Shown piece by piece: positions 16,212-24,856 of a DNA stretch of 64,000 bases. Within the stretch, counting starts at the first letter, position 1. Each line of letters opens with the position of its first letter. Both the position numbers and the translations under genes were made by a program. Origin of the DNA: Polaribacter gangjinensis (GTDB taxonomy: Bacteria > Bacteroidota > Bacteroidia > Flavobacteriales > Flavobacteriaceae); assembly GCF_038024125.1 (NCBI RefSeq), contig NZ_CP150662.1, forward strand, positions 1,319,501-1,383,500, written 5' to 3'. The notes beneath the pieces were generated by a model. It saw nothing but the letters and a program-made list of their open reading frames with translations, did not search any database and was not told the DNA's origin.

Positions 16212-16636
16212 TTTGTTGAAATTAGCAGCTTTTTTATTCTAGGAATTGGTCCAATACAAGTTGTTTTGTGACAAGCAATACAACTATTAACTGTTTTGTT
16301 GTGATTTGAAATTAATGAATCTTTTGAAGAATTCATTAGTTGTTGATAGGTATCTAAATAAAATTCCGAAAAAGCTTCAAATGAAGCATTTCTGTCAGTA
16401 GAATCAGTCAATTTTGCGGAATGAATTTTATAAAATTCTTTGGGTAGTTTTTGAGGGTTTTTACCAGCTAAAATGAGTGATTTATTCTCAAAATTCAACG
16501 AATACATTTCTAACATTAAAGCAGCCATTTCTGACTGCTTTACAATTTTTTCATTTTGATGATTTTGATTTTCTTGTTTTTTTTCAGAACAAGAAATCAT
16601 TAACATTAATGCACAAAAAATAAAGAAGTTTTTCAT
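16208..16636 (-). CDS. Small lipoprotein with c-type heme motif CxxCH
   Basis: 142 residues. The N-terminus is a lipoprotein signal (hydrophobic core then MISCSEKK, lipobox Cys at about 16). A Lys/Asn/Gln-rich linker follows, and one c-type heme site CIACH lies near residue 122, with a further Cys in TTCIGPIPRIKKL. The TCIGPIPRI ending resembles small cytochrome-like proteins in which heme is attached in the periplasm. It sits between the DUF4920 lipoprotein gene and mnmD with overlapping codons (TAATG and ATGA), so all three are co-transcribed. The electron-transfer role is an inference from the motif alone. Confidence 0.7.
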   Translation of the reverse strand: MKNFFIFCALMLMISCSEKKQENQNHQNEKIVKQSEMAALMLEMYSLNFENKSLILAGKNPQKLPKEFYKIHSAKLTDSTDRNASFEAFSEFYLDTYQQLMNSSKDSLISNHNKTVNSCIACHKTTCIGPIPRIKKLLISTN

Positions 16637-17145
16637 TATTTCTTCATCAAAACACCATTCGCTTCAAAAGCAAATTCCTTTTTTGGAGTGGTTATTTTAG
16701 CAATTTCTTCAGCTGATTTTCCAGCATCCTCAGCATAATGTTTTAAATCTTCAACAGAAACTTCCGTTACAAATGCTTTTCCTTCAACAATTACCTCACG
16801 ATCTTTTGAATCTAAAGGCATAAAAAATCCATAATCTTTAAAACGAACCATTGTTTCAGCTTCTTGATCTAATGGCAATTTCATCCAACAACCTTTTTTA
16901 GAACAAACTTCTTTTATAGATGAAGCAAATTTGATATTGATAGTATCACCAACTTGTAATGAATTGAATTTTGTCAACATTTCTTTGGATGACAACGCAT
17001 TATCTGCTGAAATAACTGCTCCAAATGTATCAAAATTTGTAGCAATTTCTGTTTGATCTTCGTTAGATTCTGTTGATTTTTTATCTGTTTTACAAGCAGT
17101 TACAAATAAAATAGCAACAGCCAAAAATTTAAAAAATACTCTCAT
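16636..17145 (-). CDS. DUF4920 domain lipoprotein
   Basis: 169 residues. The lipoprotein signal (VAILFVTAC, acylated Cys at about 18) is followed by an acidic linker and a single beta-rich domain with KFASSIKEVCSKKGCWMKLPL and VRFKDYGFFMPLDSKDREVIVEGKAF. The two cysteines in the CSKKGCW segment and the pattern around it fit DUF4920, a Bacteroidota family of outer-membrane or periplasmic proteins thought to bind metal. Function is unproven. It is first gene of a three-gene operon and divergent from the aminotransferase gene. Confidence 0.85.
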   Translation of the reverse strand: MRVFFKFLAVAILFVTACKTDKKSTESNEDQTEIATNFDTFGAVISADNALSSKEMLTKFNSLQVGDTINIKFASSIKEVCSKKGCWMKLPLDQEAETMVRFKDYGFFMPLDSKDREVIVEGKAFVTEVSVEDLKHYAEDAGKSAEEIAKITTPKKEFAFEANGVLMKK

Positions 17146-17170
17146 GTTTTTTGATTTTGATTTTGAAATA

Positions 17171-17178
17171 CAAAGGTA
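17171..17178 (-). promoter_or_regulatory. -7 box of the DUF4920 operon
   Basis: TACCTTTG on the minus strand is a perfect TAnnTTTG match, 25 bases from the start codon. Confidence 0.6.
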
Positions 17179-17233
17179 TGAATTTTAAAAAACAAAGCTC
17201 GCTTTTAGCACTTTTTCCAATAAATAATTTGTG

Positions 17234-17241
17234 TAACTTTG
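17234..17241 (+). promoter_or_regulatory. -7 box of the branched-chain aminotransferase gene
   Basis: TAACTTTG is a perfect match to the consensus, 26 bases upstream of the ATG at 17268. It shows that the longer open frame starting at 17151 is untranslated promoter DNA. Confidence 0.6.
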
Positions 17242-17267
17242 CATCGCATAAAATAAATCAAAAACTA

Positions 17268-18323
17268 ATGTCCTCTCAAATAGAAATTCAACGTATTGAA
17301 AAATCGAAAATTGCTTCAGTAGATTTCAACAACTTACCTTTTGGAAGTGTGTATTCTGATCATATGTTAGAGTGTAATTTTAAAAATGGCGCTTGGCAAA
17401 CTCCTGTAATTAAGCCATTTTCACCAATTTCATTAGATCCATCATCTAAGATTTTTCATTACGGACAATCTATTTTTGAAGGAATGAAAGCATACAAAGA
17501 TGCAGAAAATAATACCTTGCTTTTTAGACCTTTAGACAATTGGAAACGTTTAAATAAATCTGCAGAGCGTTTGATGATTCCTCAAATTCCTGAAGAAATT
17601 TTCATGGAAGGTTTAAAAGCTTTGTTGAAAGTTGACAACGATTGGATTCCTACAAATGAAGGAAGTTCTCTATACATAAGACCATTTATGTTTGCAACAG
17701 GATCAGGATTTCATGCATCGCCTGCAAATGAATATAAATTTATCATTGCAACTGCACCTTCAGGAGCTTATTTTGCTGGAAAAGTAAAAGTATTGATTGA
17801 AGAAAAATACGCACGTGCAGCAAATGGTGGTGTTGGTTATGCAAAAGCCGGTGGAAACTATGCAGCACAATTTTATCCAACTCAATTAGCTATGGATAAA
17901 GGCTATAATCAAGTTATTTGGACAGATGATAACACGCATCAATTTATTGAAGAAGCTGGTGCCATGAATATTTTTATTCGCATCAATGACACCTTAATTA
18001 CGAGTCCAACAAGCGATCGAATTTTAGATGGAATTACACGTAAAAGTATTTTACAAATTGCTGAGGATGCAGGAATTCAAACAGAAGTTCGTAAAATTTC
18101 TGTTGGTGAAGTAGTTGAAGCTGCTAAAAATGGCAATTTAAAAGAAATGTTTGGAGCAGGAACTGCTGCTGTAATTTCGCCAATTGCTGGTTTTGGATAT
18201 CAAGAAAATGATTATGAATTGCCCGTTTTAGAAAATTCATTTGCGGCTCAATTAAAGAAAAAAATTACTGATATTCAAACAAATAAAGTAGCAGATCCTT
18301 ATGGATGGAGAATATTTGTATAG
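17268..18323 (+). CDS. ilvE: Branched-chain amino acid aminotransferase
   Basis: A class IV PLP enzyme (351 residues from the chosen start) that exchanges amino groups between Val/Leu/Ile and 2-oxoglutarate. The family blocks seen are HYGQSIFEGMKAYK, RPLDNWKRLNKSAERLMIPQ, the PLP-lysine region GVGYAKAGGNYAAQ, EEAGAMNIF and MFGAGTAAVISPI. The length fits the eukaryote-like ilvE branch. The frame extends 39 codons further upstream, but those codons carry the promoter -7 box and no conserved sequence. A rho-independent terminator follows. Confidence 0.93.
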   Translation: MSSQIEIQRIEKSKIASVDFNNLPFGSVYSDHMLECNFKNGAWQTPVIKPFSPISLDPSSKIFHYGQSIFEGMKAYKDAENNTLLFRPLDNWKRLNKSAERLMIPQIPEEIFMEGLKALLKVDNDWIPTNEGSSLYIRPFMFATGSGFHASPANEYKFIIATAPSGAYFAGKVKVLIEEKYARAANGGVGYAKAGGNYAAQFYPTQLAMDKGYNQVIWTDDNTHQFIEEAGAMNIFIRINDTLITSPTSDRILDGITRKSILQIAEDAGIQTEVRKISVGEVVEAAKNGNLKEMFGAGTAAVISPIAGFGYQENDYELPVLENSFAAQLKKKITDIQTNKVADPYGWRIFV

Positions 18324-18358
18324 TTTGAAATAGTAACCAAATATTAAAAATACAGAAA

Positions 18359-18387
18359 ACATCAACCAAAAGTTGGTGTTTTTTTTG
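18359..18387 (+). terminator. Rho-independent terminator after the aminotransferase gene
   Basis: The stem ACATCAAC / GTTGGTGT (one G-U pair) with a 5-base loop is followed by eight T residues. Confidence 0.75.
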
Positions 18388-18411
18388 TTTGATAAATTTT
18401 AAGTATCTTTC
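18384..18411 (+). promoter_or_regulatory. Candidate promoter of the ferredoxin-GH2 genes
   Basis: TTTG at 18384-18387, a 16-base spacer, and TATCTTTC at 18404-18411, 20 bases before the ATG. It is one mismatch from the -7 consensus and partly overlaps the preceding terminator T tract. Confidence 0.4.
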
Positions 18412-18431
18412 AAATCACTAAAACTTATCTG

Positions 18432-18632
18432 ATGAAAACATATCCAAAAGAAGAAATTAAAATTGGTTGGCAACCAGAAAAATGTACGCATTCTGCTAAT
18501 TGTGTAAAAGGATTATCAGCCGTTTTTAAACCTAAAGATCAACCTTGGATTCATCCAGAAAATGCATCCAAACAAGCCATTATTGACCAAGTTGCAAAGT
18601 GTCCTTCTGGCGCTTTGACCATTGTTCAATAA
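18432..18632 (+). CDS. Small (4Fe-4S)-binding mono-cluster domain protein (Fer4_19-like)
   Basis: 66 residues. Pattern: an EIKIGWQPEKCTHSANCVKG segment with two Cys, then DQPWIHPENA, and a third Cys in the terminal KCPSGAL. This is the divergent mono-cluster ferredoxin family (PF06902 type), in which a His or another residue completes cluster binding. Members often occur next to acetyltransferases or CDGSH proteins, and the cellular role is not known. It lies 23 bases upstream of the GH2 gene, but a functional link is not evident. Confidence 0.85.
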   Translation: MKTYPKEEIKIGWQPEKCTHSANCVKGLSAVFKPKDQPWIHPENASKQAIIDQVAKCPSGALTIVQ

Positions 18633-18655
18633 TTGAAATTTCGATTTTTTAAAGC

Positions 18656-21103
18656 ATGAAACTATTTTATCAGAAACATTTTTTTGCACTCTTTATCGTG
18701 CTCTTTTTTTCACATACAATCAACTCTCAAAACCGAAAAATCATCACTTTTAATGATGGATGGAAATTTCAAAAAGGCAACCAAAAAAATGCTACATCCA
18801 TTTCTTTTGATGACTCAAAATGGCAAAATGTTTCAGTGCCTCATGATTGGGCAATTTATGGTCCTTTTGATAAAGAAATTGACAAACAGAATGTAGCGAT
18901 TATTCAAAATGGGGAGGAAATTCCAACTGAAAAAACTGGAAGAACAGGCTCATTACCTCATATTGGAGAAGCATGGTATCGCACAAAATTTGATATTTCT
19001 GAGAATGATTTATCCAAAAATTTCACCCTACTTTTTGAAGGAGCCATGAGCGAACCAGAGGTTTTTTTGAATGGAAAAAAAGTGGGCGAATGGAAATATG
19101 GTTACAGCTATTTTTACTTTGATATTTCAAAAGCTATTTTAAAGGGAAACAATACTTTAGCAGTAAAACTAACCAACAAAGAGTTTGCTTCACGTTGGTA
19201 TCCTGGAGCTGGTTTGTATAGAAATGTGCGTTTGATTATCAAAAATCAAGAACATATTTCGCAATGGGGCACTTTTATTATAACGCCTTTTGTGACAGAT
19301 TCTCTTGCCAAAATCAATATCAAAACTAGTATAAATTCGAATCGTGGTTTTGTAAAAACAACTATTTATGATGCAGCAGGAATTGAAATCACTTCACAAG
19401 AATCCAAAAATTTATTCGGTAATGAATTTGAACAAAATATTCCGCTAAAAAATCCGAAATTATGGAGTCCTGAGCAACCTTATTTATATACTGCAAAAAC
19501 TCAATATTTTATAAATAATCAACTTTCTGATGAAACTACAACTCGTTTTGGCATCCGAAAAATTGAATACAATCGTGAAAAAGGATTTGTATTGAATAAC
19601 AAGATCACCAAATTCAAAGGCGTTTGTTTGCATCACGATTTGGGTCCTTTAGGAACTGCTATCAACAAAGCTGCTTTGAAAAGACAAATGTTACTTTTGA
19701 AAGATATGGGCGTAAATGCCATCAGAAGTTCGCATAATATGCCTTCTTTTGAACAATTGGAATTGGCTGATGAACTCGGATTTTTATTTTTAGCTGAGTC
19801 TTTTGACGAATGGAAAAAACCAAAAGTCGAAAATGGATACAATCGTTTTTTTGATGATTATGCAGAAAAAGACATTGTAAATTTAGTTCGTGCTACAAGA
19901 AATCATCCTTCCATTGTCATGTGGAGTTCAGGAAATGAAGTGCCTGATCAATGGGGAACTGAAGGTGTAAAACGTGCCAAATGGTTGCAAGATATTTTTC
20001 ACAGAGAAGATCCAACTCGTCCTGTAACTGTTGGAATGGATCAAGTAAAAGCAGTAATGGAATCTGGTTTTGGAGCAATTATGGACATTCCTGGATTGAA
20101 TTATCGCGTTCATTTGTATGAAGAGGCTTTCGAAAAATTTCCTCAAGGATTTATTTTAGGTTCAGAAACAGCATCCACAGTAAGTTCACGAGGTGTTTAT
20201 AAATTCCCAGTTGAAAAAGGGTCTATGAAACAATATGATGATTTTCAATCTTCATCTTATGATTTGGAATATTGTAGTTGGTCTAATTTGCCTGAAGATG
20301 ATTTCATTTTGCAAGATGATAAACCTTGGGTTATTGGCGAATTCGTTTGGACAGGTTTTGATTATTTGGGCGAACCAACACCTTATGACGAAAAATGGCC
20401 ATCAAGAAGTTCGTATTTTGGGATGATTGATTTAGCAGGAATTCCTAAAGATCGTTATTATTTATACAGAAGCAGATGGAACACCAAAGATGAAACTTTA
20501 CATATTTTACCACATTGGAATTGGAAAGGACGTGAAGGCGAAAAAACGCCTGTTTTTGTCTATACAAATTATGAAAGTGCTGAATTATTTGTGAACGGAA
20601 AAAGTCAAGGAATTCAGAAAAAAATCAAAAATGGAAATCCACAAGTACGTTATCGCTTGATCTGGAATGATGTTGTTTATGAACCTGGAACGTTGAAAGT
20701 AATTGCATTTGACAAAAACGGAAAACCAACTGCTGAAAAAGAAATCAAAACTGCCGAAAAACCACATCAAATTATTTTAGAAGCTGACAGAACAAAACTC
20801 ACTGCTGATGGTGATGATATAAGTTTTGTTACAGTTTCTGTAGTTGATAGAAACGGAGTTTTTTGTCCAACAGCCACCAATCAATTACAGTTTGAAGTTT
20901 CAGGAAAAGGAACTTACAGAGCTGCTTGCAATGGAGATGCAACCTCTTTAGAACTTTTTCATTTACCAACTATGAAACTATTTAGTGGAAAATTGGTTGT
21001 ACTAGTAAAAACGACCAAAGAAGCAGGAAAAATAGCATTGAAAGTTTCTGGAAAAGGGTTGAAAACAGGGAAATTAGAATTGGAATCTTTTAAGGAAAAA
21101 TAA
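18656..21103 (+). CDS. Glycoside hydrolase family 2 (beta-galactosidase-type), secreted
   Basis: 815 residues with a cleavable signal (hydrophobic 9-19, then SHTINSQN). Domain order: a sugar-binding jelly roll (about 25-200), an Ig-like domain, and a TIM barrel from about 305. The family signatures GVCLHHDLG and VNAIRSSHNMPS are present, as are the acid/base Glu in WSSGNEVPDQ and a nucleophile Glu in VIGEFVWTGFDYLGEP. C-terminal DUF4982-like and Ig domains follow (VNGKSQGIQK). This layout is common in Bacteroidota beta-galactosidases and related exo-glycosidases. No SusCD pair or regulator is nearby, so the substrate stays open. Confidence 0.9.
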   Translation: MKLFYQKHFFALFIVLFFSHTINSQNRKIITFNDGWKFQKGNQKNATSISFDDSKWQNVSVPHDWAIYGPFDKEIDKQNVAIIQNGEEIPTEKTGRTGSLPHIGEAWYRTKFDISENDLSKNFTLLFEGAMSEPEVFLNGKKVGEWKYGYSYFYFDISKAILKGNNTLAVKLTNKEFASRWYPGAGLYRNVRLIIKNQEHISQWGTFIITPFVTDSLAKINIKTSINSNRGFVKTTIYDAAGIEITSQESKNLFGNEFEQNIPLKNPKLWSPEQPYLYTAKTQYFINNQLSDETTTRFGIRKIEYNREKGFVLNNKITKFKGVCLHHDLGPLGTAINKAALKRQMLLLKDMGVNAIRSSHNMPSFEQLELADELGFLFLAESFDEWKKPKVENGYNRFFDDYAEKDIVNLVRATRNHPSIVMWSSGNEVPDQWGTEGVKRAKWLQDIFHREDPTRPVTVGMDQVKAVMESGFGAIMDIPGLNYRVHLYEEAFEKFPQGFILGSETASTVSSRGVYKFPVEKGSMKQYDDFQSSSYDLEYCSWSNLPEDDFILQDDKPWVIGEFVWTGFDYLGEPTPYDEKWPSRSSYFGMIDLAGIPKDRYYLYRSRWNTKDETLHILPHWNWKGREGEKTPVFVYTNYESAELFVNGKSQGIQKKIKNGNPQVRYRLIWNDVVYEPGTLKVIAFDKNGKPTAEKEIKTAEKPHQIILEADRTKLTADGDDISFVTVSVVDRNGVFCPTATNQLQFEVSGKGTYRAACNGDATSLELFHLPTMKLFSGKLVVLVKTTKEAGKIALKVSGKGLKTGKLELESFKEK

Positions 21104-21108
21104 ATTTC

Positions 21109-21570
21109 ATGAAAATACTTTTAAGAAAAATCTTTATTTGTTGTTTTTTGTTTGCTTCGTTTTCTTTGATTTCACAAGAAAAAGATGATGATTTACAAAA
21201 CATCATTACCACTATTGAAAACTATTATAATGGTTATATACTAAGAGATTATTCTCTTTTAGAAAAAGCATTTGATACTGAAAATGGCACCATGAAAGTA
21301 CCCATTTTGAAGGATGAAAAAATCATAGGTTATCAAAATAACTTCTTCAAACATTTGATTCAAAAATGGAGCTCAAGAGAAAAATTGACTGAAGAAATAA
21401 TAAAAAAATGTAAGTTAACAATTCTAAATATTGACAATGTAAATACACAAATGGCAAGTGCAAAAATCAGTATGAAAGTAGAGAAAATCACTTATATTGA
21501 TATTTTATCAATTCAAAAAATTGAGGAAAAGTGGAAGATTACCAATAAGATTTTTGTAATTGATCAGTGA
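21109..21570 (+). CDS. NTF2-like / lumazine-binding-type secreted protein
   Basis: 153 residues. A signal peptide (CCFLFASFSLISQEK) precedes an NTF2-fold domain with IENYYNGYILRDYSLLEKAF at its start and the KIEEKWKITNKIFVI closing strand, as in the putative lumazine-binding (SnoaL-like) family. No catalytic residues stand out. The gene follows GH2 by 5 bases and ends 3 bases from the convergent MazG-like gene. Confidence 0.7.
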   Translation: MKILLRKIFICCFLFASFSLISQEKDDDLQNIITTIENYYNGYILRDYSLLEKAFDTENGTMKVPILKDEKIIGYQNNFFKHLIQKWSSREKLTEEIIKKCKLTILNIDNVNTQMASAKISMKVEKITYIDILSIQKIEEKWKITNKIFVIDQ

Positions 21571-21573
21571 TTT

Positions 21574-21960
21574 TTATTTTTTCAAAATCTCCTCAATATT
21601 AGGTTTAAAATAATTTGGTCCTTTTAAAACCTTCCCATCTTCTCTGTAAATGGGTTTGCCATCTTCGCCCAATTTACTCATGTTACTTCGTTGAATTTCA
21701 TTGAAAACTTCGTCAATCTTATCTTGCATTCCATGCTCGATAATAGTACCACAAAGAATGTACAACATATCACCCAAAGCATCTGCAACCTCAACCAAAT
21801 CATTATTATTGGCAGCTTCTAGATATTCTTCATTTTCTTCACGCATCAATTTATAGCGTAATAAATTTCGTTCTTCGCCAATATCTGCTGTGGGTTTATT
21901 TTTGATACCCAATTTAAAAGCTGTATGAAATTGATGAACTGCATTAATTTTATCTTTCAT
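21574..21960 (-). CDS. MazG-like nucleoside triphosphate pyrophosphohydrolase family protein
   Basis: A 128-residue all-alpha NTP pyrophosphohydrolase. The metal-binding acidic helix motif is visible as REENEEYLEA followed by LVEVADALGDMLYIL (ExxE then ExxxD). Hydrolysis of (d)NTPs to monophosphates and PPi for pool sanitation is known for the superfamily, but the specific nucleotide is unknown. It is monocistronic and convergent with the preceding gene. Confidence 0.85.
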   Translation of the reverse strand: MKDKINAVHQFHTAFKLGIKNKPTADIGEERNLLRYKLMREENEEYLEAANNNDLVEVADALGDMLYILCGTIIEHGMQDKIDEVFNEIQRSNMSKLGEDGKPIYREDGKVLKGPNYFKPNIEEILKK

Positions 21961-22021
21961 TTGTATTGTTTTTATTAGATTTTAACATTCACTTATTGTA
22001 TATTTTTTGTGAATAAATATG

Positions 22022-22029
22022 TAATTTTG
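22022..22029 (+). promoter_or_regulatory. -7 box of the 69-residue membrane protein gene
   Basis: TAATTTTG is a perfect TAnnTTTG match, 67 bases upstream of the start codon. No -33 element at proper spacing is evident. Confidence 0.5.
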
Positions 22030-22096
22030 CAACTGACAATATAGCAAAACTTTTGAAGTAAATTTTGAGAATATTGCATAAAAAATCAAAAACTAT

Positions 22097-22306
22097 ATGA
22101 TGTTTTTAAACGCTTTTTTTTCAACTGGAAGAATCATTTTTATCATTTTTTTTGTAATTGCTTTTTCAGCAGTATTAGTTTGGAGTTACAAAAAAGACAC
22201 CAAAAATCATGAACGATATTATAAAAATGCAGGAAAAAAAGTAGCTATTTATGGCGGAATTATCATTGCCATTTTTGTTGCGTTGAGAATACTATTAGGA
22301 AATTAA
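22097..22306 (+). CDS. Small two-helix membrane protein, hypothetical
   Basis: 69 residues. The hydrophobic segment IIFIIFFVIAFSAVLVW (about 13-29) is followed by a very basic loop (SYKKDTKNHERYYKNAGKK) and a second segment (VAIYGGIIIAIFVALRILLG). The hairpin places its charged loop in the cytoplasm. Either of the first two Met codons could be the start. No known family is recognised with certainty, although similar small proteins are common in flavobacteria. Confidence 0.65.
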   Translation: MMFLNAFFSTGRIIFIIFFVIAFSAVLVWSYKKDTKNHERYYKNAGKKVAIYGGIIIAIFVALRILLGN

Positions 22307-22404
22307 TTCCAAATTCTCATTTTTTTTTAATTTTTTAGTTCTTTTAAAACAGATAATTTCTAAGGCTGTATATAAAAATAAGCCAGTATTTTAAAAATTG
22401 ATGC

Positions 22405-22971
22405 TTACAAGCATGAATGATGAAATTTAAAACAGGATGATGTGTGATCATTGACCATGCCAACTGCTTGCATAAACGCATACATAACTGTAGAACCTAC
22501 AAATTTAAAGCCTCGCTTTTTTAAAGTTTTGGAAATTGCATCCGAAATTTCGGTAGTTGCAGGAACTTCATTTCGTTGATGAAAACAATTCACAATTGGT
22601 TTTCCATCTACAAAACGCCAAATAAAATTAGAAAACGACCCAAATTCTTTCTGAATTTCCATAAATAATTGCGCATTTGTTATGGCACTTTGTATTTTTA
22701 AACGGTTTCTGATAATACCTTCATTTTGTAATAATTCTTGCTGCTTTTTATCAGAATAATTAGCAATTTTTTGATAATCAAAATTGTCAAATGCCTTTCT
22801 AAAATTCTCTCTTTTGTTCAAAATTGTCAACCAATTCAACCCTGCTTGAAAAGTTTCTAGTAATAAAAATTCGAATAAAACTGCATCATCATACACAGGT
22901 TCTCCCCATTCTGAATCATGATATTCTTGATACAATTTGCTATCTGTTACCCAAAAACATCGATTTTTCAT
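22405..22971 (-). CDS. tag: DNA-3-methyladenine glycosylase I
   Basis: It removes 3-methyladenine from alkylated DNA in base-excision repair. 188 residues with the Tag pattern: RCFWVTD..YQEYHDSEWGEPVYDD, LLLETFQAGLNWLTILNKRENFRKAF, and a late FKFVGSTVMYAFMQAVGMVNDH. The terminal HHSC, together with the early Cys and His, supplies the zinc ligands. It begins 2 bases after the peptidase gene and shares its transcript. A small hairpin spans the stop codon (22401-22414). Confidence 0.94.
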   Translation of the reverse strand: MKNRCFWVTDSKLYQEYHDSEWGEPVYDDAVLFEFLLLETFQAGLNWLTILNKRENFRKAFDNFDYQKIANYSDKKQQELLQNEGIIRNRLKIQSAITNAQLFMEIQKEFGSFSNFIWRFVDGKPIVNCFHQRNEVPATTEISDAISKTLKKRGFKFVGSTVMYAFMQAVGMVNDHTSSCFKFHHSCL

Positions 22972-22973
22972 TG

Positions 22974-24320
22974 CTAATTTGTTTTAATTGGTTTGATTTT
23001 AGTTTGTCTTTCATTGACATATTCAAATGAGTTATTACCGAAAAAACCAGCTTCCTCCAGCATAATTCTAATATCTTTTTTCCATTCTTTAATAGCAACA
23101 GTGGTATTCAATTCAATGGCATAGACTGTATTTTTGTGCAAAGGATATTCTCCATTAAAAGGTACACCATTTTGAGAATCCCACATACCAATTGTGGTTC
23201 CTGCACTATGCCCAAAAGTTCCTAAAGGATGTGTGTAAATTGATGGTCTTAAACCTTCTTTTTTTCCTTGAGCTAAAGAAGTTGCTAAGATTTCATTCCC
23301 AGTTTTTCCAATTTTCATGTTTGATGTTAAGATATCTTGCACACGATTTCCATCCTCAAAAGCAGCTTTCAAAAACGCTGGAACTTCGTTTTCATCCTTT
23401 TTTAAAACATAAGCATGTTGCTGACAATCAGTATTTAAACCAATATAAGTGATGCCAAAATCACAATGCAGCAAATCACCTTCTTGAATGATTTCTTCGG
23501 CTTTTTGTTTTGAAAAAGATTCAATATGCGATTTTAAAGCTTCGTTATTTCTTTGTACATCAATTGTTGGATGAAACCAAGTTTCTAAACCTAAATCTGT
23601 AACTTTTTGACGCATAAACCAAACAACATCTTCTGTGGTTGTAATGCCTGGTTTTATAACCTTTTCAGAAAAAGCTTCATCAATAATATCATGTGTAATT
23701 TTTACCAAATTTTTGTATAAAGCCATTTCTTTTGCTGTTCTGGTTTCTAACCAAGCTATGGCTAAATTTTCTGCGGAAACAATTTTTGAGTGAAATTCTA
23801 CAGGTAAATTCTCCAAAAATTCTTCATAATCAGTTTTTACCAAACCATCTGCCAAGGCAAAATGTTTTGAAAAATTCAGTCCTATTTTATTTGGATTTTT
23901 CTCTTTGATAATGGCTGTTAAAGCTTCCCATTGATTGGGTTGTTGCTCTTTATTCCAAGCAGATTGTATGCTTTTCCCAATATCATATCTGGCAACAGCC
24001 AATCTTTCAAGGGTATTTTTTTCTTTATTTCGATAAAAAACAATAATGGTTCTTCTGCGTGCATTTAACCAAGTTGCAGGTAACAATGTTTTTAAAACGG
24101 GGTCTTCATTGTATTCTCTTGAAATTAACAACCACATGTCAATATCTGTATCATCCATTAAGATTGGTAATAAATTTGACAAGCGATCTTCTAAAAGTTC
24201 GTCTTTTAAAATGGCTCTTTCTTTTTCAGATAAAATATCATAATGTTTTTGATTTTCAGTGTTTTGTTGACAAGAAAAACACAGAAAAAAGAGGCAAATG
24301 AGCAAGAAATTTTTAAGCAT
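22974..24320 (-). CDS. M24 family metallopeptidase (Xaa-Pro aminopeptidase-like), lipoprotein
   Basis: 448 residues. A lipoprotein signal ends in FLCFSCQQN (Cys at about 17). An N-terminal creatinase-like domain is followed by the pita-bread metallopeptidase fold. Metal ligands are seen in HCDFGITYIGLNTDCQQHAYV (two Asp), in HPLGTFGHSAGT (His), and in YAIELNTTV and the following EEAGFF region (Glu). Xaa-Pro cleavage is the usual activity of the group. It would suit the hydroxyproline/oxoproline peptide metabolism elsewhere in the window, but the link is inferred. Confidence 0.85.
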   Translation of the reverse strand: MLKNFLLICLFFLCFSCQQNTENQKHYDILSEKERAILKDELLEDRLSNLLPILMDDTDIDMWLLISREYNEDPVLKTLLPATWLNARRRTIIVFYRNKEKNTLERLAVARYDIGKSIQSAWNKEQQPNQWEALTAIIKEKNPNKIGLNFSKHFALADGLVKTDYEEFLENLPVEFHSKIVSAENLAIAWLETRTAKEMALYKNLVKITHDIIDEAFSEKVIKPGITTTEDVVWFMRQKVTDLGLETWFHPTIDVQRNNEALKSHIESFSKQKAEEIIQEGDLLHCDFGITYIGLNTDCQQHAYVLKKDENEVPAFLKAAFEDGNRVQDILTSNMKIGKTGNEILATSLAQGKKEGLRPSIYTHPLGTFGHSAGTTIGMWDSQNGVPFNGEYPLHKNTVYAIELNTTVAIKEWKKDIRIMLEEAGFFGNNSFEYVNERQTKIKPIKTN

Positions 24321-24421
24321 TATCTATTTTTTTACGTTTTAAAAATACTGTTAAAAGAATTGAAAACCTATCAAATCTGAAATATTTTTTGCAAATTTAC
24401 CAATGTGAAATTCTTTGAATA

Positions 24422-24856
24422 ATGAAAATTCTAAAATCACTTATTTTTCTATCGCTAATTACACTTGTTTTATGGGCTTGTAGTTCTGTGCCAATATCAA
24501 AAAAAAACATTGAAAATGAGGAACCTGTTGTGATTGCCAATGATAGTTTAGAGTATGAAATTATCATTATAGATCCTGGATTTAACTATTTTTTAAATGC
24601 AGTTGCACAACCTGTTGGTTATTACACTCAAAATTATATGGAAGCTCGTAATATTGCTTGGGTAACAACTTGGAATTTGAGAGCACAAAATCCTTTGCAG
24701 TACAATCCTAATATTTACGAAAACACCATTGATTATCAACCAAATATAGATTATGGTTATGAGGTAAATTATAAATTATTCAATTATTTTTTATTTGCAC
24801 AACAAAAATATCGAATGAATTTAGGTGGAGGATTTAACAATATCCGAATTAATTAG
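24422..24856 (+). CDS. DUF6146-like lipoprotein
   Basis: 144 residues. A lipobox (LITLVLWACSS, Cys at about 20) is followed by the short domain EEPVVIANDSLEYEIIIIDPGFNYFLNAVAQPVGYYTQNY and a terminal DYGYEVNYKLFNYFLF block rich in Tyr and Asn. It resembles a small flavobacterial lipoprotein family (DUF6146, recalled and not verified). Function is unknown. Its last 8 bases overlap the convergent dihydrofolate reductase gene. Confidence 0.75.
   Translation: MKILKSLIFLSLITLVLWACSSVPISKKNIENEEPVVIANDSLEYEIIIIDPGFNYFLNAVAQPVGYYTQNYMEARNIAWVTTWNLRAQNPLQYNPNIYENTIDYQPNIDYGYEVNYKLFNYFLFAQQKYRMNLGGGFNNIRIN

Noticed and set aside
17151..17267. N-terminal extension of the branched-chain aminotransferase frame
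   Set aside because: It contains a perfect promoter -7 box and no conserved sequence. The start at 17268 fits the family.
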